Source: Platycnemis pennipes (Eukaryota; Arthropoda; Insecta; Odonata; Platycnemididae). Taken from it: a stretch of DNA of 64,000 bases. The translations under genes and the position numbers were made by a program. Location: the NCBI GenBank assembly GCA_933228895.1, contig OW121848.1, positions 90,663,470 through 90,727,469 on the forward strand, given 5' to 3'. Positions 11,291 through 23,660 of the stretch are shown here, piece by piece (the first letter of the stretch is position 1; each line of letters begins with the position of its first letter). The notes under the pieces were generated by a model. The model was given only the letters and a program-made list of their open reading frames with translations. It had not been told where the DNA came from and made no database searches.

Positions 11291-11660
11291 ATCCCGACCA
11301 CCAGCCATTGTAGCCTCTCCACTTCACCATGCTGTGCCCACCCAGTCAGTTTTTTCCTCCGTTGTCCTCCCTCCCCCAACTCCACACACTTCATCCCCTG
11401 ACTGGCCACCCCACATCGCTTCATATTCCCACCCTCCTTATCCCCACCTCTTCGTACTCAGTTCCACTCAATTTCCGCTTCGCGTCCCCCCTTTACTCCA
11501 ACCACTCTCCGATTCCGCTTTCTTCTCCTCCTCCTCTGTCCCCAGCACATTCTTTTCTTCGCCCGCCACGCCACAACTTTCTCCTTCCAACCGCCTCCCC
11601 AACCCATTTAATTCTCTGTAGCCGCTCCACCTATCCACCCTTCCGTCTGTCACTCGAGAA
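11291..11660. other. Polypyrimidine island
   Basis: Dense C/T on the + strand (about 11290-11640), with Pro/Ser/Leu-rich frames in two registers. No gene. Confidence 0.65.
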
Positions 11661-11990
11661 GAGGCCGGTTGGCCGCAGTGATGCTCAAGCCAAAAGGATG
11701 AAGGAGTACAAAAAAAATAGTTTCTAAGATTAGAATAACTGTTTTAACTCTACAAGTATCGGGCTTCGTCAAATGTAGAGAAATCTGATAACTTCATTTG
11801 GCAATCATTGCATACCTCCGCTGCAGAAATGAGCGATAACTTCATAAAAATTTCAGATAATGAACAATCTCATCATTTTTTTAAAGATAAAGAACAGTGC
11901 GTATCATCAAACGTGTTTATCGGGAGAAAATAGGTTACACGCATATTACACTGTGTTATGATGGATATCACCTGTTTCTTGCATAGGAGA
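11661..11990. other. AT-rich spacer between two C/T islands
   Basis: About 330 bases of ordinary AT-rich DNA between two polypyrimidine islands. No element was recognised. Confidence 0.5.
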
Positions 11991-12400
11991 CCAAATGTTC
12001 CATCTAATCCCCATCCTCCACCCTCAAACCCAGAGAGTTAACCTCCCCTTTCTCCCCCTTTCACCCACCTCCCTTTATGGGTTCCCCTCTCCACTCTCCT
12101 TTATCCGCCACCCCCTCATCCTCCTCTCCACCCCTCTCGTTTCCCGCTCCTGCCCTCGAGGCATTGAAACTGAACAAACAGAGCCTTGCATTGGGAACGC
12201 CTCCTTTCAATTTCCTCCCTCCTCTTTGCTCCCACCCCTTCCGCCACCCACTCACTCCCCGCCTCTCTCTCTTTCGACCTCTCCGCTTTCCACTTCCCTT
12301 CGCTCCGCATAATATCTATCTCCCGTCTTCTTCTTCCTTGCTCTGTCTCCTCTTTTGCCATCCGCTGATGCCTTCTATCTCTGAGCTTGAGCCAAAGTGA
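11991..12400. other. Polypyrimidine island
   Basis: Strong C/T bias on the + strand, with open frames of 60-107 codons in all + registers and a 99-codon Arg/Glu-rich frame on the - strand. These are composition-driven. Confidence 0.65.
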
Positions 12401-13380
12401 TTCTATTCCTCCCAAGTATTCAGAAGTAAGTGCGTTCGGTACCTTGAAGTCCGTTAATAGCTGTTCGTTGTCTATCCAGGCTTACTTGCTTTTATCATGT
12501 GCAATCGTTTTCTTCATCTCGGTATTCGCAAAATATCTAATGTCTACATCACTCTATGTGTAACAGTGAATGTGTCTGCTACGTGTAGAGCACTGAGTCT
12601 TCGGTATGTTACAAAAAATACAACGAACAATACTCCATTTAAGTTCCCAGTGTTATGTGTAGAACAGCTTGAAATTGACAGGTTCAAACCCTCAACCTGT
12701 CTATTTCACGAAATATGCATAAAATTTCAATTACTTTGCTTTATTTTTCCATAGAAAATTCTATTAAACTGTTTAAAAGGTATTCCTTTGGCATAGAATT
12801 CTCCTGTCTCTAGATGAGTATCCGTCTCCATTCAAGAGCAGTTAGCACTTAGAATGGAAAGAAACAGACACAACTTATTTGCCATCTTTTACAATTAATC
12901 TTCTAAAAGTATGGCTTCTGTAGGCACAAATATCCTGAAAGAAGTTGGTTACCCGATCAAAGATTAAAGGACATCTTATCAATAAGATCAGCCAAAAAAT
13001 CGTTGGTGAACATCCATCCGTTTCTCTTGAATGTTCTTTTCATTTCCATGCTACTGACTTCATAAAATGTGTCTTTCAAATGATGCAAATGATGATTTGC
13101 AGTATTAATAAATGGACAAGGCACTTGCAAATCCTATTCGAATATTTTTGTTGGATTTTTTTCATTTCAGGAGAACCATTTAATCAACCCAGATGCTAAA
13201 TAAATTCAATACTCTCTCTCTCTCTGTAAATGACGATGCGCGCATGATTAATTATGAGAATTTTTGTTGTTTACGTCCTTTACTTTTTTTGCACGTGGAG
13301 TTTGCTCTATGAGCGTAAGAACGGCATCCTGTTTTCCAATTTCTTACTGAATAAAATCCCATTCGTTCCTGGATCATACT
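12401..13380. other. AT-rich non-coding DNA with short CT microsatellite
   Basis: No gene. A short inverted repeat GACAGGTT...AACCTGTC lies near 12679-12704, and a (CT) microsatellite at about 13209-13226. Confidence 0.5.
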
Positions 13381-13660
13381 CTTGTGGGCGTTTCCCAGCG
13401 GCGGGCACTGGGTCTTGCCTTGCCTCTCTCCTCTCCTTCCCTCCCGTCTCACACTCTCCTTTGTCCCCGTAATATCTTGCACACAACCGCCCAAAAACGC
13501 ACTCCCATCCCCCGCTTGTCCCTTTTCTCCCCACTCTTCCACCCCTCGCCCTCCCCACCCCCGCCCCATCTACATCCTCCTTGGGGCGACCGACCGTCTC
13601 CTCTCCGGCTCCTCCTCCTTACTCTCGGGCGCATTTCCTTGGCATCAACTTTTCCCCAAC
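13381..13660. other. Polypyrimidine island
   Basis: C/T-rich on the + strand with CpG blocks. It is followed within 250 bases by a G/A-rich stretch, giving a pyrimidine-to-purine switch. Confidence 0.6.
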
Positions 13661-13675
13661 TCCAATGTCAACAGG

Positions 13676-13735
13676 GAAGTGGCTACCTCGTATATCTCAT
13701 TCTGAAGGGCCCGGGTTTAATTCCCGATGGAAAGA
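13676..13735 (+). repeat. Possible tRNA-like SINE head
   Basis: AGTGGCTACCTCG is followed by CCCGGGTTTAATTCCCG, the second block resembling a pol III B box inside a T-arm-like palindrome. The A box is poor and no shared body with other copies was seen, so this is tentative. Confidence 0.3.
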
Positions 13736-13759
13736 GCCGTGTTTACCCTCCCCGTGTTG

Positions 13760-14000
13760 CGGGCGGGAGACTCTTGGGCTAGGGGGGAGGCGGAGGGGGC
13801 AATGGAAAAGGAATAAAAAAGAGAGGATGTGGACACAAGCCGAAGCAAATCCATGTGCGCTACGGAATATGGAAGAAGTCAACAAATGGTACACTTTTTA
13901 AAAGGGACGGACCCTCGAAGAGAGAGAGAGGGGGATTTGAAGTGAAGGAGAGGGAAGGAAGAGAGAAAGAGCGGATAGGGATTTAGGGAATTTTTATATT
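13760..14000. other. Purine-rich (G/A) stretch
   Basis: G/A-rich on the + strand, including an AGAGAGAGAG run near 13919 and GAAGGAGAGGGAAGG. Pairs with the C/T island just before it. GA repeats are known binding sites for insect GAGA-type factors; whether such a factor binds here is inference. Confidence 0.55.
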
Positions 14001-15300
14001 TTTCCTGAGAGGTCCGCCTGAGGGAGACGAGGGGTCAGGGTGTGTCCCCTTGCAAATCAAATGTAATTTAACGTCTGGGGAGTCTTCGGTCACGAAATTT
14101 TTCACTCGTCCTCAAGAAGCTAAAATGGAGTTTCCAATACGTTTATGTGTAGGGGTCACGGTCTATATTACTCATGGATATATCGTGAACCCATAATTCA
14201 ATCAGCCGGAGGGTTAAATACACTGACGTTTCAGTGACGTTTTCTTTGAGGTGAAACCATATGCGATCAAGGGAAAATTAAACTTTAAAAATAACGTGTA
14301 CCATGAAGCCATCTCGATGTACTGCGGACCTTGGTAGGGTTGGAAGAGCTTTCGAGTGTTCGCGACCCCTAGAGCTACGCTGGTGGGAACAATAGAAATT
14401 GCACCTGAAAGGGCCATACATGCGGCCCTGGTTGGATAGCAGGAACCGGCTAGCCCAGCAAGAGACTTTTCATTCCAGTGAGTCAGCTACAAAAATATGT
14501 CTCACTCCATTAGTGCTGCCATTCAGGTGATTTTGTCTCGCTAAAAAAAATACTATTAGGAAAAATATAGAGAGACCACTTCATTATCCCTTTCCATTAT
14601 TATCAATGGGCAACTAACTCCTGGGGTAATATGGCGCCTAGTAGTGATATTTGTTTTGGCAGACTTGCGTTAAATTCCATCACTTCATCTGGTATTCCGA
14701 AACAACTCTTGGTTTCCAAGGATGAAGAAGCATCTAAGGTTTAGTAGCTCTGAAATATGTGACTTCTAGCATCAGTAGTTTAAAAATTGAAGGGACAACT
14801 AATGTTTTAAGAAGGAAATATTTTAATGGAAAATCTGAGACGTTTACCTACGCCTAGTGAATTTTTAATGAATACAATCGTCTCTTGGCGTATGTTGCTT
14901 AATTTACATGTGGATAAAACCATTATATGGCATTAACACGTACGAGATGCAATTGGTCAATTATTACAGACGCCTAAAGACACTTTCTTCGTGAAAATTG
15001 GACCTGAAAAGAAAATGGAACTAAAAAGTATTAGTGGTAAGCCAAAAGCAGGTGGAGTGATTTCCAATGATTTTCAAGTGATTTACACTTCAGTTGCAAA
15101 ACTTAGTTTTCTGCACACAAGTTGAGGTTGACTAAATATAACTAGGTCTGAGAAATTAATAATCTCAAGAATCGGTCAAATCACCACGGAAACATTTTGT
15201 GAATGAAGTCAGCCTTCTCATTCTCCAATTTTTTAATTATCGGATGCAGGATCAACCAGTATATTTCCCATTTCACATAAAATATCGTGAAGTGATGTTG
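14001..15300. other. AT-rich non-coding DNA
   Basis: No family recognised. A - strand frame at 14214-14417 (67 codons, beginning MALSGAISIVPTSVALG) has mixed amino-acid use but no known motif. Confidence 0.45.
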
Positions 15301-15352
15301 ATCGGAAATTACAATCAGTTCCCGATTTGCTGGCCTTCTATTTGATTGACGT
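15301..15352 (+). repeat. Duplicated 52-base module, copy 1
   Basis: ATCGGAAATTAC, then 25 less conserved bases, then CTATTTGATTGACGT, leading into moderately pyrimidine-rich DNA. The copy at 16436-16487 has the same two blocks at exactly the same spacing (37 bases start to start). By hand count 42 of 52 positions match. Confidence 0.8.
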
Positions 15353-16435
15353 GACCTCTATATTTTCCTCTCTTGCACTCTTTTCCCTCCAACTGCCTCT
15401 TCATGCCCTATTTGGAAACAAAATACACTCGGTATCAGACCCTCCATGTCACCAGGTTACTTTGAACGTGAGAGACCCGACTGCAAAGCGCAGTAACATA
15501 AAATAAAAACTTAAAGAGTAGACTAATGCCGACGCCATGTTTCTGTCCACCCTTCCTCCATTACGTGCAATGTTCCTACGATAACCCAATTACCCACCTA
15601 TCCTAAAGAGTGCAAATGACCTCAGCTGTCAGTCGCCTCCCCTTAGTACCGAACTAATTAATTATATAAGCAAATATTTTAGGAATGTGTAGTTTTTAAG
15701 CCGGGAAAGACTACACTTCATTAGCTGGAGTTAAGAGTTGTTGTTTTCAAACTAAAATGATAATTTCACTTGCATCCTGTGGTACTTGGATTTTTATACT
15801 TATAAAAATGCTTTCATTTTCCTTGTGATTGTCAATTTGTTGTTGAAAAGTAATTGCACTCCGATTTTCCTCCAAAGTTATGTCATACATTTTTGCAGGG
15901 CCTTAGAGTCGAAGTTATATTTTCATACATTATAAATTATTTTCATACACATTTTGGTCATAGCATGTACATAAATGTAGCCTCAAAAGAGAACTTATGA
16001 TTCATAAATCACTTCCTTATTTATTTTGAAATTTTTTGGATCCCATGAGATAGGTTTTTTTTTCATTTTGTTCCGGTCATCGAAGAATATCTCGCAACGC
16101 TATTTCTTTGGAAGTAATGACGTCTGGGGGTTTCATTTTATCTTTAAGGATTCAGAAATCCGGTTTTTGACGTCTAGAAGCAAGAACGTTTCCTCTATTG
16201 CCTACCCACGTCGTCTGGAATCACCCCGTCAAGAATATAGTGCACAATAACACGCCAAGGTATGGTCGCGTGCAGGAACACTTATTGGGCGCAACTTCGG
16301 AATATTCAGGGAACTTTATGGATAATAAAAGCCAGCCTTCGTTCACCCCCGTGCTCTCAATGCACCCTCGAATTGTTCCGTGTCTTATCGACGGCGTTTT
16401 TTCCATTCCATCTCGAATCCTCCTAAGTGTTACAC
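15353..16435. other. AT-rich non-coding DNA
   Basis: No gene recognised. Frames of 74-84 codons at 16026-16460 show no motif. Confidence 0.5.
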
Positions 16436-16487
16436 ATCGGAAATTACTATAAATTCCCAATGCATTAGCCTACTATTTGATTGACGT
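16436..16487 (+). repeat. Duplicated 52-base module, copy 2
   Basis: Same direction as the copy at 15301. ATCGGAAATTAC and CTATTTGATTGACGT are exact, and the middle keeps TTCCC and GCCT. It is followed at once by a strong polypyrimidine tract, as the first copy is by a weaker one. Confidence 0.8.
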
Positions 16488-17000
16488 CGACTGCTACTCT
16501 CTCCTCCCTCCCTCCTTTTCTTTCTCCCTCACTATCTAGGAAACTGTATATATTCCGCATGAACCGCTCGAGGGTGAGAACTCGCCCGGGTAGGGTGGGC
16601 GGAAATGGGGAGAAACGGTGGTTTTCTGCGGAGGAGGTTGGAAGCAGCAGAGGTTGTATGGAAAGGGAGAGAGAGGCGGGATGGATATAGGTGGTGGTTT
16701 CTGACAATTGATTCTCTTACTCCTCTTTGGACGTCTGTTCCTCGAATCGATGGCTTCCCCATTCGGTGGATCCTGTGCTCGTAACCTGAAACCAACACGC
16801 TCACCCATCAACCCCGGTCTCCCTTCCACCCGCTTCCTCCCTTCCTCCACCTCCAAAACTATGTCGTCTCTCTCCAGCACCTCGTTCCCACCTCATCATT
16901 TCCCTCTCCAACCTCTCGTTCTCTCCCTTCCCGCATTAACTCCTGTTCTCTTCCTCCCTTTGTCGCCACAGTGCTCCGTCTCACTTACGCTATGACCAAA
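16488..17000. other. Alternating C/T- and G/A-rich island
   Basis: C/T at about 16490-16535, G/A at 16570-16690, then C/T again at 16790-16970. Overlapping 69-114-codon frames on both strands are composition effects. Confidence 0.6.
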
Positions 17001-17035
17001 ATTATTTAACTTATTTACTACGTGAATGAATAATA

Positions 17036-17560
17036 TGCCTAAGTCTACATAATACCATGCAAACCACCGTAAGGGTGTGTGGCAGGGGATAAATATCATG
17101 CCAAACCTACATGCTTATTCTATCATGTTAAAAAAGAATTAATTGCTATATTCCAGTAGAGAAAACAATTTAAAAATATGCTAACATCATAGCAAGCATG
17201 CACAAACATGCTGTAAGTTTGGTTAGCTTTAAGTCCTTATACAAACATTCAACAACTATCCGTTAATACGCTTGTATATATACTATTGACTATATTAACT
17301 ACTACTCACATTCCTAGTTGTACAAGGAAAGAAAGGAATTTTAAATATGTCGGTTCGGCAATGAATTTGTCTAATTTTATGCTCATGGTCCAGTCTGCCA
17401 TAGTATGTTGGAGCTCGCAACACATTGTCAACGTCATGAGTGAAAATATGGTCTTGGAATTCAAGTAAGAGATTAAGTCTCTATTTTAGCTCTACTGTGT
17501 GTAAAATGATTCCCATTTCAGTTCATCTAATAGAATGGAAACGCTGATTAAATTATAGCC
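17036..17560 (-). mobile_element. CR1/Jockey-like retrotransposon 3' fragment, copy 1
   Basis: Read on the - strand, the C-terminal end of the second ORF is visible with DELKWESF, then EFQDHIF, APTYYGRLDHEHKIRQI, CRT and FFPCT. This matches the copy at 48 kb and the general C-terminal pattern of these elements. Stop codons and a frameshift are present near WESF. The 3' untranslated end is at low coordinates, with the conserved hairpin (17056-17087) and a tail containing TATGTAGACTTA. It is 5'-truncated near 17560. Confidence 0.8.
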
Positions 17561-18940
17561 TTTATAAGTCATGCCAATTTTCGTTGCACACGCCCCAGTT
17601 CGTTAATTTAGCTTCTTTCGTAAGGATCCGATACATTTTCAGCCTATTTTTAATGAGATCTAAGAAATACTGAAGCACTAAACCATTCTCGGCATGACGC
17701 AATATATTCTCTGTAGAGATTACTATGTTAAACTCTCTCTCGCAATCGCTGCGCGGCCGGTCATCTCTCATGTCTATTTTCTCGTCCATCCTGACTATCT
17801 CTTAACTGAATTATATCATTGATTGGTGTATCTATATATCATCATTTTAGATTCGGATGGGATCGCAAAGAACAGATAAAAACTCTCCCTATCACCGCGC
17901 CATTTTCTGCATCTAAAATGTTCGAGAATAGTCTCCTAATAATATATCTCTCTTTTCCTCATCTCTTTAAATGAAAATAAGAAATAAGCATTGGCAACTT
18001 AAATAAAATTTATTGGTATTTGACCGCTATCAAATCATCTGATATCATGGTTAAAGTGAACGTCAAGTACCAAAATGAGTTGAGCAGCCTTTTAAAAAGA
18101 AGGCATCCGTAAGAAGAGGTAAATGAAATATTTGGAGATATTTAGGTGGAGTATTGGGATGTAGAAAATGGGGTTTAGTAGAGTCACTGTTATATAGTAT
18201 CCGGTAGGGGAATTAGATTACCAAATAGCAGGGAAATGATGAAGAAGCAGGTGAGCTTCAGAAATTTGGATTTTATTCCATTTGAATTTTATTTTATAAA
18301 GTTACCGTCAATTCATACTCCACGGTTTTTAATCATTCTTGCCTCTCCCTGGCCACAATTATTCCATCTCATTTTTTGCTTATTTTATGTATTTTCCTTC
18401 TTGTATAGACTTTTAAACCTTATTTAGCTGCACCATTCTCTGGTTACCTGGGATAATTCAATACTTGAGCTCACTCTTACCTGTTTCGCATGTATTGTGT
18501 CAATTATGAGTGTTTTCTGTGGTGCTCTAATATTTAGGGTGACACTAGGTCGCATTAGATAACTTCAGCTATTTTTATCCATAGCAGTACTTCATGGGTG
18601 TATTTGATCGTTAAATTGCTATTTTACCTACTTTATTGGAAATCTTTTGTATTCAAAGAGGGAGTCATTTTCAGTGATAGGTAGCAAATGAATGCTTTCC
18701 TTAAATAATAATGAAAAAATAATACATTCATCTTCAGATAAGTGAGGATGAAAAATTTTTATTCTTAATTCAAAATGACTATGAAATATTTTCGTTTTTT
18801 TTGGTAGATTTCAGCTACTGTACTAGTATCTACCTTTCTCTCTAAATCTGATTTCCAGCTGGCGATCTGCCATATTTTTCGCAGCGATGCATTCTTTCTT
18901 TTTTTCATCTTTATAGTCTTTGCGGAGCTTTACCTCGGGA
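17561..18940. other. AT-rich non-coding DNA
   Basis: Nothing recognised. A 75-codon - strand frame (17562-17789) lies just beyond the truncated element, but its sequence does not match the expected continuation of the retrotransposon. Confidence 0.5.
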
Positions 18941-19875
18941 AATTCTGCGGGACGGGCCCTGATTTCCAATGCAACATATTTATTATTTTTTCGCCATGGG
19001 AAAACGCCCATCGGAATCCCATCGTCCACTGGCTTTTTCGGTGCCCCTCGTCCTCGCGTCAGCCCGTCCCTCCTCCTCGCCACCTCATTGCATTCCCATT
19101 GCGGCCCCTCCAACTTCCACCCGATGTCTCCCGATATCCCCCTTCGCATTCCCTCCACCTGTTCCCCGATCGCCTCCGCATCAGCCCCATTCCCTCCCCC
19201 CAATGTCCACTCCCCAGGTCCACCCTCCCTCCCTTAATGCGTACGCTACAGCACGCGGCCTGCCCCTCTGCTCCTCTCCCACGGATCCTCTCCCTCCCCC
19301 AATCCCTCCCGTCCCTCCTTAATCCATTTCCCGATTCTTTCTCCTCCGCATGTGCTTGTTCTCCCAACTACCGAACCCGCTCCCCGACCCCTTCCTCCTT
19401 TTGGCTACCCACCCTCTCTCTCCTCCCCTTCGTCCTCCGCGCCCCCTCCCCAAACGACTTTCTCACATCCGTGTTGGTCGCCCGTCCCCTCTCCAGCATC
19501 CCAGCAGACACTACCATCCTCCCCTCTTTCCATTCCTCCGCTCTCTTGTCTTTGTGCACTTTACTAGGGCCTCGCTCCCTTTTCCGCTTTCCTCACCTAC
19601 CCTCTCGTCCTCCCCCCTTGGGAGCATCTCATTTCCCTCTCGTGATGCGCCCATCGTTGCAACAAAAATTCGCGCCTCTCTCCTTATTTTCTTTCGGATT
19701 TCTTTTATTATTGTACCTCTCTCTCCCTCTATCTTTTATTTTTCCGCATCTTCTGGAATCCAATAATAGATTCGATTTATCTCTCCGATCCCATAACGGT
19801 ATATCGATTATTCCCGGCCCTCTCGCACGCCTACTCTCCGGCCCCCTGATCATTCACTCACTCCACGAGCCTTTC
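18941..19875. other. Largest polypyrimidine island
   Basis: About 900 bases of C/T-dominated + strand with interspersed CpG, the longest such island here. It produces a 259-codon frame (19099-19878) rich in Pro, Ser and Leu, plus frames of 117 and 138 codons in other registers. I see no domain, start context or splice structure, so I do not call a gene. Confidence 0.7.
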
Positions 19876-22410
19876 TAGCGAGTATTCAAAGTGCAATTTC
19901 ATGTCAACCAATACATACATATGTATCTATATTCATGCATATATTTTAATACATAAAACAGTTACACTTTCTCCTCCATCTCCATTCTACGAGCGGAGCG
20001 GGTGAATTCAAACGTAACGCATGTTGCACAGCTTCTTCCAGTACTATATTTTTGTTTTTATTGCTATCATTTTGGGAAGCTTTTTCAAGTTCATTGGGGC
20101 CTTTCAACTTGTATTTACCCTATTCATTTTTTCATATTCCAATTTCGGAGGACGATGGATGCAGTGAATATTTTGAGACCGACGTACGTTTGAGCGCTGA
20201 GGCATAAGAAAAAATAAATATTCGACAAGGGATTTCAAACGATTCGGGAATTTCGTTTAATTCTCTGAACTCGGTGCATTCGACTATAGGTTAGTGAATT
20301 CCCGAAATATTGCATTTTTGAAGAGCAAACTCCAGTAGATTCGCGGCACGTGTTTGTGGGTATTCCTATCACTTTGTTTAAACCTTATGTCAAGGACTTT
20401 TCATTCAGTGTCACCAATTTTATTCTCACCTTAATTTGTCTCCCGCTCTCCCTCTAGTGTTTATTTGATCTTAACATGTTTAAGTCTCGCGAAATATCAA
20501 TATTAAAAGAGTTTTTGAATGGAAACTTTTCACTGAAGGTAGGCGACTGTTCTCGCGCCTTCATCAAGAATGTAAGTGACTACACTGTTTCACTCTGCGG
20601 CTTCACTCTGAACACGAGTGTTGCCAAATCAAAAAGGCAGGCTTGATGCCTAGGGTTTGAATCCAACTTTGGCGCAGATGTCGTGATTATAATAGGGCAC
20701 ATCCCGCCTCGGGTAATAATTTCGCGTTGCAACTCAATCAATAAGATAAAAACTCAGTATTTCATAGTATCATGAAATCTATATTAAACATGCGTAAATA
20801 TTTTCTTTGTAATGCATCGGATTTTCTTCTCTTTTAGGTCTATACTTATCCATTTCAGTTTTTTGTTTACATATTAATCCTAACTTTCTATAATTTGAAT
20901 AAAAAAGTTTTTCAAAGACAGGCAGGAATTGAAATAATCTCGTATTGTACTCAGTTTTTTTTCCATTCACGACTGAATGGAATTCATAGAGAAAGAAACT
21001 ATACATTAAACCATTTAGTTAACAAAAAAATATCTGATAAAAATGAATGAGGATCTTAGACATGATAGCCATTGACCTGATTAACGGGCGAAAAAAGCAG
21101 AATCAATATGATATTTTGCAAATATATTCGATACGATCACGATCACGATAATGATAATCACGATCTGTAGAAATCAATACTTTTAAAATCGATTTATTGA
21201 GGTTTTCCTCGGCAAATTCATCAATAATTCATTTTAAAATCTGAAAAAAAGAATATATTACTCTTTTTAGTAATATATGTGATTCTGCTCGTAAACCGTC
21301 CTTTCCTTGTGAATAGGCTCTTGGAAAATATTTCTTTATTTCGATATTTTTAGGCTCGATCACCTAAGCCTCAAATTCATTCATTATAAACTCGTTGCGT
21401 GACATCAGTAAGGAGCCGAAAACCACTATGTGGAGCAGTGGACCATTGTCCGGAGCTCTCGGTTCAAATTCAGGAGAGGTTTCTTTGGACTTACCTCGGT
21501 AAACGCAAGCTGTGTAATTTCCTGGGTACCAGATCTTTCTGCAAAGTCATTGGTGACGCAGGGAATGGAACGGACCCTAGTGCGCGAATGACTGATTTTA
21601 ATGAGCCTTAGTGTAGACAAACCCAACTTGTGTGTGCTTTATTAACTATACCTCATCGACCAGACGGAGGGGGTGAACGCTGTAATGGAATTTGATAGTA
21701 GTAGCATATATTTAATTTCAGAGTGCATTCATTAGCGTCCTCCGTATATGGAACCCATTGGCGGATTTTATGAGTTTCCTCATGTAAGATAGAACGATCA
21801 GACGATAAAAAAAATTAAAATGGCGCTTTGGCATGTCGAGGGAAGGCCGGAAGAAATAAAATAGGCGAGATGAGGATCGAATGAAGTAAAGTTTATAGAT
21901 TATAGCTCATTCATCGGAGAAAGAAGAGAAGGAAATATTATATGGAAGTTTCGGTTTCCAACAATATATATTAGCTAAGCTGATACTCACGTACGATTTC
22001 AAAGGCATCAAAGCCTGGGGGGGTCAAATATTAGTAGTAACCTAAGCCTATTAATAATAACGGTAAAATAGCCTTTAAACTACGAAAATCTTTACTAATT
22101 AAGAAAAAGCATGAAAAATATATGGACATCTGGCCTTCAATTTACATGTTTGCATATATAAAGTAATTAGAATCTTATCGGGAACAGCTTTTGACCCAGT
22201 GAACTTATAATGGCCGTTTTCAAGGAAGAAGTGATTAGGAAGTTGGGTAGCCTAATACCATGTATGAGATTCATAAAGTATATAATTTAGCAATCAAAGG
22301 ATGAATTGGTTTATATATATATTTAGGTTATAAAAGAGTTAGGATCACATAATAATCTAGTGCAAAGCTACGTGATACATATCTTAGAGTCAATTGCTGG
22401 TGATATATAC
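19876..22410. other. AT-rich non-coding DNA
   Basis: No gene. The palindromic run ATACATATGTAT lies near 19912, and a short CGAT/ATCA-type simple repeat at about 21131-21165. A tRNA-like B-box string (CGGTTCAAATTC) near 21459 lacks enough context to call a SINE. Confidence 0.5.
21131..21165. repeat. Short imperfect microsatellite (GATCAC/GATAAT units)
   Basis: ACGATCACGATCACGATAAT followed by GATAATCACGATC shows two or three imperfect six-base units. A simple slippage repeat. Confidence 0.7.
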
Positions 22411-22530
22411 TATCATTATGACGGGTAAGCCATCTTAAGATTAGTTGGACTCAGCTGTCCACTCAATTCTCCTATCAGTTCACCTCTTCAAACATATATA
22501 ACACATCTCTTTCACATCCTTAGCATCTTG
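22411..22530 (-). mobile_element. RTE-like 3'-terminal fragment
   Basis: On the - strand the short stretch reads DVKEMCYICLKR, TDRRIEW and a following N-S pair. It lines up with the C-terminus of the 4.7-6.2 kb copy (DVKEKNYVTMKRL, DRRIEWKAAANQS). The 3' end near 22411 includes ATAATGATA, like the ATG-type tails of the other copies. Only about 120 bases remain, so this is a severely 5'-truncated insertion. Confidence 0.7.
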
Positions 22531-22689
22531 CGCTATTCGTCATTATCCACTAATGGTTATGTCAATTCACTCTTTTTCTTTATAAAGACATTATGTGACC
22601 CTCTCGAATAAATAATCCTGTGAAATATATTTTTTTGTAAATTGCTACAAAATGATTAAATGCGTCACAAAAGCGGGTTTCCCATTCTC
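22531..22689. other. AT-rich spacer
   Basis: No feature recognised. Confidence 0.4.
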
Positions 22690-23660
22690 AATTACCCGCT
22701 CGGTATCAGAATCGCATCACACGTATTCCGTAAGTTTGAAAGTTTCAACCTATTAGTGCTCTCTATCGAAGCTAAAAGTTAACTCCTTCCTTGGAGTTAA
22801 CGCTTTGTGTCTGTCACTGGCCAGTGCACAAGAGGATGAGGAGCGTCGTTCCTTAGCTCGCTCAGCACGTGGCGTTTGACTCTCCACCGGCACGGGTCAC
22901 CAAGTGGAAATTCCGTTCTCCTGACGATCACAAAGGCCCTCAACATCGAACGACGAGACCCTGAAGCTACAGTCACCAACTCCTTTAACGTAATGACGAA
23001 TGAATGGGCAACTCGGGCTGGGGGACGGTCATCCCTAAACTTCTTTGTCTCTCAGGAAAACTTTTGCTGGCCCTCTCCGCCGGCGACGAGAATCCTCCTT
23101 CCAGCTCCCACCGACGCTGAACTTCCTCTTTGGCTCCTCGGAAGGAGTCCTTCACGTCCTCAGCCGTCTTCGCGCCACGATGTTTACCCTTCTCACGTCA
23201 GGGCTTTTGATGGTCCCCAGCCCCACTCTCTGCTGCCGCATCCCTCTTTTCCAAAACCCTATCCTCACACTCACACACACATTCACACCCCTGTTCCTCT
23301 CCCTGAAACACCCCATCCCATTCCCTTCATCCGCCATCCGGATCTGACGAGATTATCAGACTTTCATCTCTCGCCCTCTGATGGTACCACCCCTTCTCGA
23401 AATTCTGAAGCGATTCGGTTCTTAAGGGTCTTCTTTGATCGCGGCCATTGGGGAGTCATCACCCTTGTTATCCACGGCCCCTGTGCTTTTAGCCGAGGCA
23501 ATAATCTGGTCGGGGCAAACTGCAGATCCCCCTGGAATCCAGTTCGGGGTCGTCCTCGCTTCCCCACACTCAGGGCCCGGGGACTCGTGCATAAACATTG
23601 CCTCGGGACCCAGCGGATTAACAGCGCGTGGCGAAATTGTTAGGGGTGCGTGGGTGTTGC
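22690..23660. other. GC- and C/T-rich island with many open frames
   Basis: GC-rich, pyrimidine-biased in the middle (about 23080-23360, with a CACACTCACACACACA run), then GC-rich and more balanced at 23400-23650. A 255-codon + frame (22876-23643) overlaps + frames of 76 and 100 codons and - frames of 60-88 codons. In the balanced part (about 23422-23688) frames are open on both strands without strong Pro/Ser bias. I do not recognise any of these products. Confidence 0.5.
22778..22801. repeat. Perfect 9-bp hairpin
   Basis: GTTAACTCC, six-base loop TTCCTT, GGAGTTAAC. A perfect inverted repeat at the left edge of the GC-rich island. Function unknown. Confidence 0.85.

Noticed and set aside
12679..12704. 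GGTTCAAACCC as a tRNA or SINE B box
   Set aside because: It is the loop side of a short inverted repeat and has no A box at the right distance.
19099..19878. 259-codon open frame as a possible Pro/Ser-rich protein
   Set aside because: It lies wholly in a C/T-rich island where stop codons cannot form on the pyrimidine strand; other registers are open too, and there is no domain.
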